Positions 8,865-17,763 of a stretch of 64,000 bases of DNA are shown here, one piece after another. How positions within the stretch are numbered: the first letter of the stretch is position 1; the number at the start of each line of letters is the position of its first letter. The notes under the pieces are model-generated. The model had not been told where the DNA came from, did no database searches, and saw only the letters and a list, made by a program, of their open reading frames with translations. Source of the DNA: JACDAN01 sp963802375 (GTDB taxonomy: Bacteria > Actinomycetota > Thermoleophilia > Gaiellales > Gaiellaceae); assembly GCA_963802375.1 (NCBI GenBank), contig CAWDIJ010000009.1:1-64000 (forward strand). The letters are read 5' to 3'. A program made the translations under genes and the position numbers.

Positions 8865-9506
8865 ATGGAGGCACTGCTTGCGTTCGCGGCCGCCCTGCTC
8901 ACTCTCCGCCTCGCCGGCAGGCTCGCCGCCCGCTGGCGTGCGCGCCGTGCCCCCGAGCTCCTGGCGTGGGCCGCGTCCCTGGCGGCGTTCGCGCTCGCCG
9001 CGGCCGCGCTCGCCTGGGGATCCGCAGCCGGCTGGAGCGACGCGGCGTTCCGGCTCTACTACCTCTTCGGTGGCCTGCTCACCGCCCCGCTGCTCGGCGC
9101 CGGCTCCTTGCTCCTCCGCGGTCACCGTTGGGTGATCCCGGCCGTGCTGGTGTATGCCGGGATCGCGGCGGGCGCAGCGGTTGCGGAGCCGCTGTCTGCC
9201 CCCGTGTCGGGCGACGAGATCCCCGAGGCCCAGGAGCACCTCGACTACTTCCCCCTGCGGATCCTCGCGATCGCCGGAAACATCGCAGGCACGGTGGCCG
9301 TCTTCGCGGTGGCTCTGGCCTCGATTCGCCGCCGGCCCCTGTCGATGAGCCTGATCATGGCCGGCGTCGCTGTCGCTGCGGTGGGAAGCGCAGTTGCCGG
9401 CCTCGGAGTTGCGCAAACCGCAGCATTTCTGGTGATTTCTTCGCTCCTTCTTTACGGAGGTTTTACGATTTCCAGCGGAAAACGGCAGTCTTCGTTGCCT
9501 GGCTAG
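8865..9506 (+). CDS. Hypothetical multi-pass membrane protein
   Basis: The 213-residue protein is Ala/Leu-rich with six or seven hydrophobic helices (about residues 3-20, 31-52, 60-80, 88-108, 130-150, 157-176, 180-195). A soluble loop (LSAPVSGDEIPEAQEHLD) follows helix 4. No catalytic motif is recognised. It starts at ATG 8865 and is divergent from the serine operon. Function unknown. Confidence 0.7.
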   Translation: MEALLAFAAALLTLRLAGRLAARWRARRAPELLAWAASLAAFALAAAALAWGSAAGWSDAAFRLYYLFGGLLTAPLLGAGSLLLRGHRWVIPAVLVYAGIAAGAAVAEPLSAPVSGDEIPEAQEHLDYFPLRILAIAGNIAGTVAVFAVALASIRRRPLSMSLIMAGVAVAAVGSAVAGLGVAQTAAFLVISSLLLYGGFTISSGKRQSSLPG

Positions 9507-9648
9507 GCACATCGTCTGCTAAGAATGTGCGCCGTCCGGCGGCCAGCGTCGTCCGGACCCAGGAATCGACGGAGCGCAGTCGGCTCCGGAGCGCACTGCG
9601 GAACATCGCGATCCGGACCCGAGCTCCGCACGAACGGAGGCTCAGCTC

Positions 9649-10203
9649 TTGCCCAGAAAACTCGTCGGACTGCTCGCTGCTGTCGCAACGCTGCTCGGCC
9701 TCGCCGCCTTGACGAGCGCGCCCTCGGGTCAGGCGTCGGAACAGGTTCGCGCGATGCCGGACGGAAAGGTCGTCGTCCGCAAGATCAAGCGCTACCAGCG
9801 CGCCACGTGGCGGTGGCAACGGCTCATGGGCGTGGCGAAGACGCGGAATCGAGGCCTCTACCTCCGGACGAGCAACATCGAGTACAGACGGTTTGTGTTG
9901 AGCCAGTGGCGCCGCCGCGCAATCCGGGCAAGGGTCAGAGCCCACAACCCGCCGCACGAGCGCCAGTGGCGCTGCCTCCAGTCGCACGAGGGGCCGTGGC
10001 GGGACGCGAACGACCCCTACTGGGGCGGCCTTCAGATGGATCGCGGATTCATGCGGCAGTACGCGCCGCGCCACCTCCTCCGCCGCGGCTGGGCGAACAC
10101 CTGGACGCCGGTCGAGCAGATGTGGGTCGCGGAGCGCGCACTGCGGGCCGGTCGCGGGTTCCACCCCTGGCCGAACGCGGCCCGCGTGTGCGGTTTGATC
10201 TGA
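9649..10203 (+). CDS. Secreted Rpf/transglycosylase-like protein
   Basis: The 184-residue protein has a signal peptide (MPRKLVGLLAAVATLLGLAA, cleavage near residue 30), a basic linker, and a C-terminal domain with CLQSHEGPW, YWGGLQMDRGFM, WTPVEQMWVAERAL and PWPNAARVCGL. This pattern is the actinobacterial resuscitation-promoting-factor/transglycosylase-like domain acting on peptidoglycan; the Glu of HEGPW is the likely catalytic acid. The TTG start at 9649 is chosen because GGAGG lies about ten bases upstream. The 140-base leader is GC-rich and foldable but does not match a known riboswitch. Confidence 0.82.
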   Translation: MPRKLVGLLAAVATLLGLAALTSAPSGQASEQVRAMPDGKVVVRKIKRYQRATWRWQRLMGVAKTRNRGLYLRTSNIEYRRFVLSQWRRRAIRARVRAHNPPHERQWRCLQSHEGPWRDANDPYWGGLQMDRGFMRQYAPRHLLRRGWANTWTPVEQMWVAERALRAGRGFHPWPNAARVCGLI

Positions 10204-10225
10204 GCCGCTTCGCGGTTCGATCTCA

Positions 10226-10247
10226 CTGAAAGTCTCACGACTTTCAG
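10226..10247. terminator. Hairpin terminator after the Rpf-like gene
   Basis: A perfect 9-bp stem (10226-10234 with 10239-10247) with a four-base loop lies 23 bases after the stop codon, followed by a short CTTTTC stretch. It is probably an intrinsic terminator for the plus strand. Confidence 0.6.
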
Positions 10248-10339
10248 CGACTTTTCGGAAGCCGGGCGGCGCTTTGCGCCGCGCGGCGCGGAAGCTCGCC
10301 CTGATCGCTCGGCCAACGATCCTGGGCGGGCGAGCCGCG

Positions 10340-10798
10340 CTACGTGAGAACGCGTTCCAGATTGGCCAAAACGGCCTCCCAGCCGTGCACGTGCAGATCC
10401 CGGATCTCCTCACCCGCGAACCCGCTGTGGGTGAGCGAGACCTCCGTCCCGCCGTCAGCTTCCACGAACTCGACCGTCACGAGCGTGTTCTCGCTTCCGG
10501 ACATCTCGTCCGTCTTGCTCTCCCAGGCCCACGTGTAGACGAGCCGCTCCGGCGGCCGGATCTCCTTGTACTCACCGACGACGATGTGCGTCTCGTTCTT
10601 GTCCGTGTCGGTCATGGCGAGCCGGTACCGGCCTCCCGGCCGGAGATCGACCTCGGCCGTGGGGGTCTCCCAGTGCGGGCCTGCGCGCCACCACTCGCGG
10701 AGGACCTCCGGGCTCGTCCAGGCCGCGAAGACCCGCTCGCGCGGCGCATCGAAGCGACGGCTCATTCGGAGAACGACGTCCTGAGCCTGCTGCGTCAT
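10340..10798 (-). CDS. AHSA1/SRPBCC-domain protein
   Basis: The 152-residue START-like protein has the typical RRFDAPRERVFAAWTSPE opening, WWRAGPHWETP and GWEAVLANLERVL close. Members bind hydrophobic ligands or act as activators of Hsp90 ATPase homologues; the exact ligand is unknown. It overlaps the ArsR gene by four bases, a very common pairing in Actinobacteria in which the ArsR protein controls the pair. Confidence 0.88.
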   Translation of the reverse strand: MTQQAQDVVLRMSRRFDAPRERVFAAWTSPEVLREWWRAGPHWETPTAEVDLRPGGRYRLAMTDTDKNETHIVVGEYKEIRPPERLVYTWAWESKTDEMSGSENTLVTVEFVEADGGTEVSLTHSGFAGEEIRDLHVHGWEAVLANLERVLT

Positions 10799-11127
10799 GC
10801 GTTTCCTCCCTCCCCGTCGAGGTACCGCTCGACGGCGTCGAATTTCCGCTCCCACAGCTCGCGATGCCGCTCGATCCACTGCTCCGCCTCCGTCATCGAC
10901 CGGCCCTCGAGGCGAAGCCTGTGCTCCCGGCCCTCGATGGCCCTGCGGATCAGCCCTGCGGACTCGAGGACCCGGACGTGCTTGCTGACCGCCGGCTTCG
11001 AGAGGCCGAGACCCTGCGAGGCCTGACCGATGGTCGCCGGCCCCTCCGCGAGCCGCGCGACGATCGTCCGGCGGGCGGGATGCGAGAGGGCGAGGAAGCT
11101 GCGATCGAGTTCCTGCGAACTGTTCAC
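10795..11127 (-). CDS. ArsR-family transcriptional regulator
   Basis: The 110-residue winged-helix protein has LSHPARRTIVARLAEGPA, then the recognition helix region LGLSKPAVSKHVRVL near residue 45. No metal-binding cysteine pair is seen, so it is not a classic metal sensor. The GTG start has no Shine-Dalgarno, and the mRNA may be leaderless. Autoregulation through the palindrome over its start is likely. Confidence 0.9.
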   Translation of the reverse strand: MNSSQELDRSFLALSHPARRTIVARLAEGPATIGQASQGLGLSKPAVSKHVRVLESAGLIRRAIEGREHRLRLEGRSMTEAEQWIERHRELWERKFDAVERYLDGEGGNA

Positions 11128-11146
11128 CTAAAGGTGAACTATATAG
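11123..11146 (-). promoter_or_regulatory. Promoter and palindromic operator of the arsR-AHSA1 pair
   Basis: Arms TTCACCT (11123-11129) and AGGTGAA (11132-11138) form a 7-bp inverted repeat that includes the GTG start of the ArsR gene. A TATATA -10-like element lies next to it at 11141-11146 when read on the minus strand. Binding by the regulator would block initiation of transcription directly. Confidence 0.6.
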
Positions 11147-11157
11147 GATCCCGCGGA

Positions 11158-11298
11158 ATGGGACGCGGAAGCAGGCCGAGAGTGCGCTGGGCGCGCGACC
11201 GGCAGCGCAAGAAGAAGGAGCGGGACAAGGCGAAGGCAGCACCGTCCGAAAAAAAGGCGGCGGCACCGCGCCGCCGGCGTTCCACGAGCTCCGGCTAG
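11158..11298 (+). CDS. Small, very basic hypothetical protein
   Basis: This 46-residue reading frame begins MGRGSRPRVRWARDRQRKKK and is dominated by Arg, Lys and Ala. It is divergent from the ArsR gene and ends four bases into the convergent formamidase gene. Composition suggests nucleic-acid association. No family is assigned. Confidence 0.45.
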   Translation: MGRGSRPRVRWARDRQRKKKERDKAKAAPSEKKAAAPRRRRSTSSG

Positions 11299-12221
11299 AC
11301 CGGCGAGAACGGCCCCGGAGTCGCCTCGATCTTGGGGATCGAGAAGCGGGCGATCGCTCCGAAATGCGGCGCCGGCTTGCACGCCTGCGCGATGCCGGCG
11401 TCGCAGGCGACCGAGAGGAAGATGAACGCGTCCTCCATGGTGAAGCCCCACTCGTCGACGAGCAGGTGGGCGGCCTCCTCGCAGCAGCGCTCCAGAGCAT
11501 CCGGAAAGTCCTCCGCTGTGGCATGAGCGACCCATCGGTCGGTGAGCTCCGTCACCGGCCAGCGCGCCTGCTTTCCCTTCAGGACGTCGAGGCGCACCGT
11601 CACCTCACCGGCGATCTCGACTCCCGTGAAGCAGATCTCCCCGTCTCCCATCGAGGCGTGCATGTCCCCCACGGCGAAGAGCCCGCCCTCCTGCCGGACC
11701 GGGAAGTAGATCCTCGATCCCGGGCCGTGCATGTGGTTGTCGAGGTTTCCTCCGTGCTGTCCGGCCAGCCCGTTCTTCAGCGTCTCGCCACCGGTGGCGA
11801 CGCCGACGACGCCGACCATCGGCCGGGCCGGGAACCGCACGCGCTCGTTCATCTGGACCATGCCGTCCTCGACTTTGAACACTCGGGTGACAGGCGCAGC
11901 CACCTTGTCGATCAGCTGCCCGTAGCCGGGAATCAGCGTCGCAACTCCCCACTCGATCGGGCTGACGTCGAGGATGTCCACGACGAGCGAGTCGCCTGGT
12001 TCCGCGCCTCGGACCGCCACCGGGCCCGTGGCGCTGTTCACACGCTCGAAGTCGATCTCGGTGACGAGGTCGTCCTCGCTGCGGATCTGACCGCTGAAGC
12101 AGTCGTTGGTCTCGAAGCGGACGGTTGCGCCGCGCTCGACCTCGACCACCGGGTCGAGCTCCGGCCCGAACGCCCAGATCACGTCCTCACGCGCGACCAC
12201 ATGCTCGACGTCGACGGTCAT
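11295..12221 (-). CDS. Acetamidase/formamidase family protein
   Basis: The 308-residue protein carries the FmdA/AmdA pattern: ETNDCFSGQI near residue 37, a central GVVGVATGGETLKNGLAGQHGG region, NLDNHMHGPGSR, and DMHASMGDGEICFTGVEI. Members hydrolyse formamide or short aliphatic amides to the acid and ammonia. The ATG at 12221 overlaps the gamma-glutamyltransferase stop by four bases, placing it last in an operon with a peptide importer, so the amide is probably derived from an imported compound (inference). Confidence 0.9.
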   Translation of the reverse strand: MTVDVEHVVAREDVIWAFGPELDPVVEVERGATVRFETNDCFSGQIRSEDDLVTEIDFERVNSATGPVAVRGAEPGDSLVVDILDVSPIEWGVATLIPGYGQLIDKVAAPVTRVFKVEDGMVQMNERVRFPARPMVGVVGVATGGETLKNGLAGQHGGNLDNHMHGPGSRIYFPVRQEGGLFAVGDMHASMGDGEICFTGVEIAGEVTVRLDVLKGKQARWPVTELTDRWVAHATAEDFPDALERCCEEAAHLLVDEWGFTMEDAFIFLSVACDAGIAQACKPAPHFGAIARFSIPKIEATPGPFSPV

Positions 12222-13903
12222 CGCCCCACCGCGTAACCCTGCATCCCGCGAGGGCTGGCCCCGGCCTTCAGCATCCCGTTCTCGCGCCCGGCCGCGCTGA
12301 CGCGCCCGAGCGACCACTCGCCCGCGGATTCGACGTCGTGCCCTCGGTCTCGAAGGTCTTCGAGGACGTCGCGGCCGAACCGGTCCTCGATCGACAGCGA
12401 GCGCAGCTCCACCTGTCGTGGATAGAAGGACGCCGGGAAGTGGTCGGTGTGGAAGTTGGGCCGGTCGATGGACGCCTGAAGGTCGATCCCTCCGTGGACG
12501 TGGTTGAGGAAGACATGGAGTGACCACTGGTCCTGCTGGTCGCCTCCGGGCGTCCCGAACGCCAGGTACGGCTCGCCCTCTCGGAGCGCGATCGACGGCG
12601 AGAGCGTCGTGCGAGGTCTCTTGCCCGGGCTGAGCGACGCGGGAAGCCCTTCCTCGAGCCAGAACATCTGCGCTCTCGTCCCCAGGGGCCATCCGAACGC
12701 GGGGATCACCGGCGAGCTCTGGAGCCATCCGCCGCTGGGCGTAGCGGAGACGAGGTTGCCAAAGCGGTCCGCCACGTCGAGGTGGACGGTGTCGCCCCTC
12801 GTCGGCTCGCCGGCGCCGACCGTCTCGGGCGCATCGACCACGGTTGGGAGCCGACCGCCGCCCGGCCGGAGCTCGCCCGAAGCCTCTTCGCCCACGAGCA
12901 GGCGGCGCTCGTCGTTGTACTCGGGCGAGAGCAGGCGCTCGAGGGGCACGTCCGAGAAGGACGGGTCGCCGTAGAACGCCTCGCGGTCCGCGAAGGCGAG
13001 CTTCGCGCACTCGACGACCGTGTGGACGTACTCGGCCGAGCCCATTCCGAGTGACGCAAGGTCGAACCCGGCGAGGAGGGCGAGCTGCTGCAAGAAGACC
13101 GGCCCCTGCCCCCACGGCCCGGTCTTGCAGACCGTGTAACCCTCGTAGTCGTAGGTGACTGGCGCCTCGATCGTCGCCTCCCACGAAGCGAGATCGCTGC
13201 CCGCGAGGAGACCGCCGTTCCCGGCGCTGAAGCGGTCGATCTCCTCGGCGACGAAGCCCCGGTACCAAGAATCTCGGGCCTGGTCGATCCGGGCCTCCCG
13301 GCTCCCGCTGCCGGCCTCGTCGAGGATTTTCCGGTAGGCCGCGGCGAGCGCCGGGTTGCGAAAGAGCGTGCCCGGCCGTGGTGCCGGCAGGTAGAGGTCC
13401 GCCGACCCCGGCCAGCTTCGCAAGAGCGGCTCGGTTCGCTCGATCGTCGCAGTGATGCCGGGGATCACTGGATAGCCGTGCTCCGCGTAGCCGATCGCGT
13501 GCTCGAGCACGTCGTCGAGGCCGAGCGTCCCGAACTCGCGGAGCAAGAGCATCCACCCGTCGAACGCGCCCGGAACGCAAGCTGGCAGCAAGCCGGTCCC
13601 CGGGACGAGCTCGTGACCCAGCTCCCGGAAGCGCTCGATGGTCGCCGCGGCAGGTGCGGTGCCCTGGCCGCAGACGACGAGCGCTTCGCCGCGCTCCGCG
13701 CTCCACAGCACGATCGGCAGGTCGCCGCCCGGCCCGTTCAGGTGCGGCTCGACGACCTGCAGAGTGAATCCGGTTGCGACCGCGGCGTCGAAGGCGTTCC
13801 CGCCGCGCTCGAGCATCGCCATCCCTGTCGCGGAAGCGAGCCAATGTGTCGAGGCGACCATCCCGAAGGTGCCCCGCAGCTCGGGTCGGGTCGTGAAGTT
13901 CAG
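12218..13903 (-). CDS. Gamma-glutamyltransferase family protein, cytoplasmic; probable CTG start
   Basis: The 561-residue Ntn-hydrolase precursor has the GGT pattern: GMAMLERGGNAFDAAVA near residue 31, HLNGPGGDLPI, the autocatalytic Thr in RGDTVHLDVAD, then SPSIALREGEPYLAFGTPGGDQQ. It cleaves gamma-glutamyl bonds, as in glutathione. There is no signal peptide, so it acts in the cytoplasm. No ATG, GTG or TTG exists in frame before ATG 13861. CTG at 13903 overlaps the preceding TGA as CTGA with AGGAG just upstream and restores residues preceding the core, so it is preferred. The alternative ATG would lose 14 residues. Confidence 0.87.
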   Translation of the reverse strand: MNFTTRPELRGTFGMVASTHWLASATGMAMLERGGNAFDAAVATGFTLQVVEPHLNGPGGDLPIVLWSAERGEALVVCGQGTAPAAATIERFRELGHELVPGTGLLPACVPGAFDGWMLLLREFGTLGLDDVLEHAIGYAEHGYPVIPGITATIERTEPLLRSWPGSADLYLPAPRPGTLFRNPALAAAYRKILDEAGSGSREARIDQARDSWYRGFVAEEIDRFSAGNGGLLAGSDLASWEATIEAPVTYDYEGYTVCKTGPWGQGPVFLQQLALLAGFDLASLGMGSAEYVHTVVECAKLAFADREAFYGDPSFSDVPLERLLSPEYNDERRLLVGEEASGELRPGGGRLPTVVDAPETVGAGEPTRGDTVHLDVADRFGNLVSATPSGGWLQSSPVIPAFGWPLGTRAQMFWLEEGLPASLSPGKRPRTTLSPSIALREGEPYLAFGTPGGDQQDQWSLHVFLNHVHGGIDLQASIDRPNFHTDHFPASFYPRQVELRSLSIEDRFGRDVLEDLRDRGHDVESAGEWSLGRVSAAGRENGMLKAGASPRGMQGYAVGR

Positions 13904-14946
13904 TCCGGCGCTCCTGCCAGCTCCGGTGAGGGCTCCACGATGCGCGGCGCCTCGGCCCCGCGCCGGACCAAATGACATGCCACGAGGTGTCCCTTCCCGG
14001 TGACGTCGACCAGCGGGGGCTCCTCGTCCGTCGAGCGAGGCGCCGACTCGTGCTCCAGCGGACACCGTGTCCGGAAGCGGCACCCGGAGGGAGGCTCGAT
14101 CGGGCTCGGGATGTCTCCTTCCAGCACGACGCGGCTGCGGGTGCGCTGGAGCTCCGGGTCGGGCTCGAGCGCCGCGGAGAGCAAGGCCTGCGTGTACGGG
14201 TGCTGCGGCCGCGCGAACAGCTCCTCGCGCGGCGCGACCTCGACGATCTTGCCGAGGTACATCACCGCGACCCGGTCGCACAGGAACTCGACGGTGGCGA
14301 GGTCGTGGCTGATGAAGAGACACGAGAATCCGAGCTGGGCCCGCAGGTCGCGCATCAGGTTGAGGACGGACGCCTGCACCGAGACGTCCAGCGCCGAGAC
14401 CGGCTCGTCCGCGATCAGCAGGCTCGGGTTGACGCTGAGTGCCCGGGCCAGGCCCACGCGCTGCCGCTGACCACCGGAGAGCTCGTGCGGATAGCGGAAC
14501 CGCAGCTCCGGCCGGAGCCCGACAGAGTCGAAGAGCTCGACGACGCGCTCGTCGATCTCAGAGCGCCCGGCCAGCCGGTGGAGGCGGATCGGCTCGCCCA
14601 CGATCTGTGCGCAGGTCATGCGTGGATTGAGCGAGGAGTACGGGTCCTGGAAGACGATGTGCATCCGGCGCCGGTGAGGTCGCAGGCTGCGGCGCGACAA
14701 GTGCGTGATGTCGGCGCCGTCGAGCCGGATCGTTCCGTCCGTCGGCTCGTAGAGCCGGTTGACGCAGTACCCGACGGTCGTCTTCCCGCTACCCGACTCG
14801 CCGACGAGGCCGAGGACCTCCCCCGGAGCGATCGAGAACGACACGCCGTCGACCGCGTGGACGACGCGGCCGCCGCCCGCCACTCCCTGGCCGACCGTGA
14901 AGTGCTTGACGAGCCCCTCCACCTCGAGGACCGGCTGCTCGCTCAT
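13900..14946 (-). CDS. Oligopeptide/dipeptide ABC transporter ATP-binding protein (OppF/DppF-like)
   Basis: The 348-residue ATPase has Walker A GESGSGKTT near residue 47, LSGGQRQRVGLARAL signature and LLIADEPVSALD Walker B, followed by the C-terminal oligopeptide extension with cysteines (SGCRFRTRCP, VACHLV) that may bind Fe-S. It pairs with the OppD-like ATPase. The ATG at 14946 overlaps that gene by four bases. The alternative longer frame lacks a ribosome site. Confidence 0.93.
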   Translation of the reverse strand: MSEQPVLEVEGLVKHFTVGQGVAGGGRVVHAVDGVSFSIAPGEVLGLVGESGSGKTTVGYCVNRLYEPTDGTIRLDGADITHLSRRSLRPHRRRMHIVFQDPYSSLNPRMTCAQIVGEPIRLHRLAGRSEIDERVVELFDSVGLRPELRFRYPHELSGGQRQRVGLARALSVNPSLLIADEPVSALDVSVQASVLNLMRDLRAQLGFSCLFISHDLATVEFLCDRVAVMYLGKIVEVAPREELFARPQHPYTQALLSAALEPDPELQRTRSRVVLEGDIPSPIEPPSGCRFRTRCPLEHESAPRSTDEEPPLVDVTGKGHLVACHLVRRGAEAPRIVEPSPELAGAPD

Positions 14947-15917
14947 CGCTCCTCCCCCGGATGGAAACACGCGACAGCATGGTCTTGCCGAACCTCGCGG
15001 AGCTCGGGCACCGCCGACCACGACTGCTCGTCTGCGCGCGAGCACCGGTCCGCGAACGCGCAGTGCGCGGGAAGCTCGGCGAGCGAGGGCACGCGGCCCG
15101 GAATCTCCTGGAGCCGGCCATTCCGCGCTGCGCGCGCCCGCGGAACCGCCCCGAGCAGCCCGATCGTGTACGGGTGCTGCGGGTGGGCGAAGAGGTCTAG
15201 CACCGGCGCCTCCTCCGCCTTCCGGCCGGCGTACATGACCACCACGCGGTCGGCGAGGTCTGCGACCACGCCCAGGTTGTGCGTGATCAGGATGATCGCG
15301 GTACCGAGCCGCTCTCGAACTTCGCGCAGGAGGTCGAGGATGCCGGCCTGAATGGTCACGTCGAGCGCCGTCGTGGGCTCGTCGGCGATCAGGATCTTCG
15401 GGTCGCAGGCAAGCGCCATCGCGATCATCACCCGCTGGCGCATCCCGCCGGAGAGCTGGTGCGGGTACTCCTCGACCCGGCGGCTCGGGTCCGGGATGTG
15501 CACGAGATCGAGCAGCTCCACCACTCGCTCCCGGGCGGCACGCTTGGACACGTTCATGTGCTCCTGCACGACCTCCTCGATCTGGCGTCCGATCCTGAAC
15601 ACCGGATTCAGCGAGGTCATCGGCTCCTGGAAGACGAAGGAGATCTGCCGTCCGCGGACCTTCCGCAGACGAGACCCGGCCGCTCCGAGCAACTCGTTCC
15701 CCTCGAAGAGCACGCTCCCGGAGACGCTTGCCGTCCTCGGGAGAAGACCGAGGATCGAGAGAGCCGTCACGCTCTTCCCGCAGCCGGACTCGCCCACGAT
15801 TCCGAGAACTTCGCGCGGCTCGAGGGTCAGTGACATGCGGTCGACGGCATGGACGCTGGCCTCGTCCGTGTCGAAGCGGACCGAGAGGTCGCGGACGTCG
15901 AGGAGGGCCTCGGTCAA
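14943..15917 (-). CDS. Oligopeptide/dipeptide ABC transporter ATP-binding protein (OppD/DppD-like)
   Basis: The 324-residue ATPase has Walker A GESGCGKSV near residue 41, the signature LSGGMRQRVMIAMAL, Walker B ILIADEPTTALD and the C-terminal oligo_HPY extension with Cys residues (CAFADRCSRADEQ). It forms the NBD pair of a peptide importer. The start is TTG at 15917 in a TTGA overlap with the permease stop. Confidence 0.92.
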   Translation of the reverse strand: MTEALLDVRDLSVRFDTDEASVHAVDRMSLTLEPREVLGIVGESGCGKSVTALSILGLLPRTASVSGSVLFEGNELLGAAGSRLRKVRGRQISFVFQEPMTSLNPVFRIGRQIEEVVQEHMNVSKRAARERVVELLDLVHIPDPSRRVEEYPHQLSGGMRQRVMIAMALACDPKILIADEPTTALDVTIQAGILDLLREVRERLGTAIILITHNLGVVADLADRVVVMYAGRKAEEAPVLDLFAHPQHPYTIGLLGAVPRARAARNGRLQEIPGRVPSLAELPAHCAFADRCSRADEQSWSAVPELREVRQDHAVACFHPGEER

Positions 15918-16790
15918 CGCTCGGTCTTGGGATCGAGGACGTCGCGAAGGCCGTCGCCGAGGAGGTTGAACGCGAGTGCGACGATCACGATCGCGAGGCC
16001 CGGGTAGACGGCAAGGCTGGGCGCCTCGTTCAGGTACGGCTGGGCGGCGTTGAGCATCACGCCCCACGACGGAGTGGGCGGTTGTACGCCGAGGCCGAGG
16101 AATGACAGGACCGCCTCGCCGATGATTGCTGCAGGGATCGTCAGCGTCGCCTGCACGAGGAGCGTGCTCGTCATGTTCGGAAGGATGTGACGTCCGATGA
16201 TGACCGCGTCGTTCGCGCCGTTGGCGACCGCGGCGCGGACGTAGTCCTCCTCCCGGAGCGCGAGCGTCTCGCCTCGGGCGATCCTGATGAGCGGCGGAAT
16301 CGCCGCGATTCCCAGCGCCAGTGTCGCGTTCAACAGCGAAGGGCCGAGGATCGCCGCGAGGCCGACGGCGAGGATGAGGAACGGAAAGGCGAGCAGCACG
16401 TCGGTCACCCGCGCGATCACCGTGTCGAGCCAGCCTCGGTAGTAGCCGCCGATCAGCCCGATCGGCACCGCCACTGACCATCGCCAGGACGGTCGCGAGG
16501 AATCCGGCCTGGATCGAAGCCCGTGCGCCCCAGATGATTCGCGAGAGCGTGTCGCGTCCGAGGTCGTCGGTCCCGAGCAGATGCTCGCGCGACGGGCTCG
16601 CAAGCAGCGCGTTGAAGTCGGTCTCGTCCGGTGAGTACGGCGCGACCCATTTCGCGAACACTGCGGCGAGGATCGCGCCCGTGACGATCAGGAGCGAAGC
16701 GACGGCCGCGGGCCGTCGCAGAAAACGCCGGCGCATGATCCTGCGGCGCCGCGCCCTGGGTCCCAGCGGTTGCGCTTCGACGTAGCTCAA
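15914..16790 (-). pseudogene. OppC/DppC-like permease with a frameshift
   Basis: The N-terminal part (MRRRFLRRPAAVASLLIVTG, then HLLGTDDLGRDTLSRI) and the C-terminal part (VPIGLIGGYYRGWLD onward, EAA-type loop RHILPNMTSTL, QPPTPSWGVMLN) are both typical OppC but in different frames. The switch lies at about 16470-16480, and the span is one base longer than a multiple of three. One-base insertion or a sequence error both fit. The rest of the transporter is intact, so an assembly error is a serious possibility. The start is taken as TTG 16790 in a TTGA overlap with oppB; ATG 16736 is the alternative. Confidence 0.75.
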
Positions 16791-17740
16791 TTGGAGGTTC
16801 CCGCGACCCGGATGCGGGGGTTGATCAGCGAGTACGCCACGTCGACGAAGAGATTGATGACGACGTAGCCGACGGCGACGACGAGCACGACACCCTGGAG
16901 AAGCGCGTAGTCGCGCTGCGCGATCGAGTCGACGGTCAGGCGTCCGAATCCAGCGATGCCGAAGATCTGCTCGGTCACGACGGCGCCCGAGATCAGGGCG
17001 CCGAGCTGAAGGCCGATCACCGTCGTCACCGTGATCAGGCTGTTGCGGAGCGCGTGCTTCCCGACGACGGACCACTCGCTGAGCCCTTTGGCGCGAGCGG
17101 TCCGCACATAGTCGGCGCTGAGCGACTCGAGCATCGCCGACCGCATCTGGCGCATCAGCACCGCGGCCAGGCCGGTGCCGAGCACGATCGCCGGCATCAG
17201 CATGTGCTTGAGGTTCTCCACCGGATCCTCACGGAAGGGGACGTAGCCGCTCGCCGGCAGCCAGTTCAGGTTGACCGCGAAGACGATGATCATCAGCAGC
17301 CCGAGCCAGAAGTGCGGCACCGAGAGGCCGAGCAGGGCGGTCGTCGTCGCCGCGTAGTCCGATGCCTTTCCACGTCGCACGGCGGCGATCACGCCTGCCG
17401 TGATCCCGAGCACCATCCCGATCAGCATCGCTAGGAAGGTGAGCTCCAGCGTCAGCGGAATCCGGGTGACGATCGTCTCCGCAACGGGCAGCCCTCGAGT
17501 GTCGGTTCCGAGATCGCCCTGGAGCGCGAGCCCGACCCAGCGCACGTACTGGACTGGAAGCGGATCGTCGAGCCCGTACTTCTCCCGGATCGCGGCGAGA
17601 ACCTCGGGATCGCGGTCCTCGGCCGCGTACGCGAGCGCGGGGTCGCCCGGGATCGCGCGCACGCCCACGAAGACGAGCACGCTGGCCAGGAAGACGACGA
17701 TCAGGGCGGCTCCGGACTTGCGCAGGATGAAGGCGCCCAT
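16787..17740 (-). CDS. Oligopeptide/dipeptide ABC transporter permease (OppB/DppB-like)
   Basis: The 317-residue inner-membrane permease has six helices, the N-terminal FVGVRAIPGDPALAYA, GLDDPLPVQYVRW loop, and the EAA motif region YVRTARAKGLSEWSVVGKHALR near residue 215. It forms the channel with the frameshifted OppC. It is separated by 23 bases from the upstream substrate-binding protein gene. Confidence 0.93.
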   Translation of the reverse strand: MGAFILRKSGAALIVVFLASVLVFVGVRAIPGDPALAYAAEDRDPEVLAAIREKYGLDDPLPVQYVRWVGLALQGDLGTDTRGLPVAETIVTRIPLTLELTFLAMLIGMVLGITAGVIAAVRRGKASDYAATTTALLGLSVPHFWLGLLMIIVFAVNLNWLPASGYVPFREDPVENLKHMLMPAIVLGTGLAAVLMRQMRSAMLESLSADYVRTARAKGLSEWSVVGKHALRNSLITVTTVIGLQLGALISGAVVTEQIFGIAGFGRLTVDSIAQRDYALLQGVVLVVAVGYVVINLFVDVAYSLINPRIRVAGTSN

Positions 17741-17763
17741 GATCGTCGTCTCGAGTTCCTAGA

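Noticed and set aside
9507..9648. c-di-AMP (ydaO) riboswitch before the Rpf-like gene
   Set aside because: Such riboswitches often precede rpf genes, but the conserved GGGG and CUAACC-type blocks are not found; only general GC-rich folding is seen.
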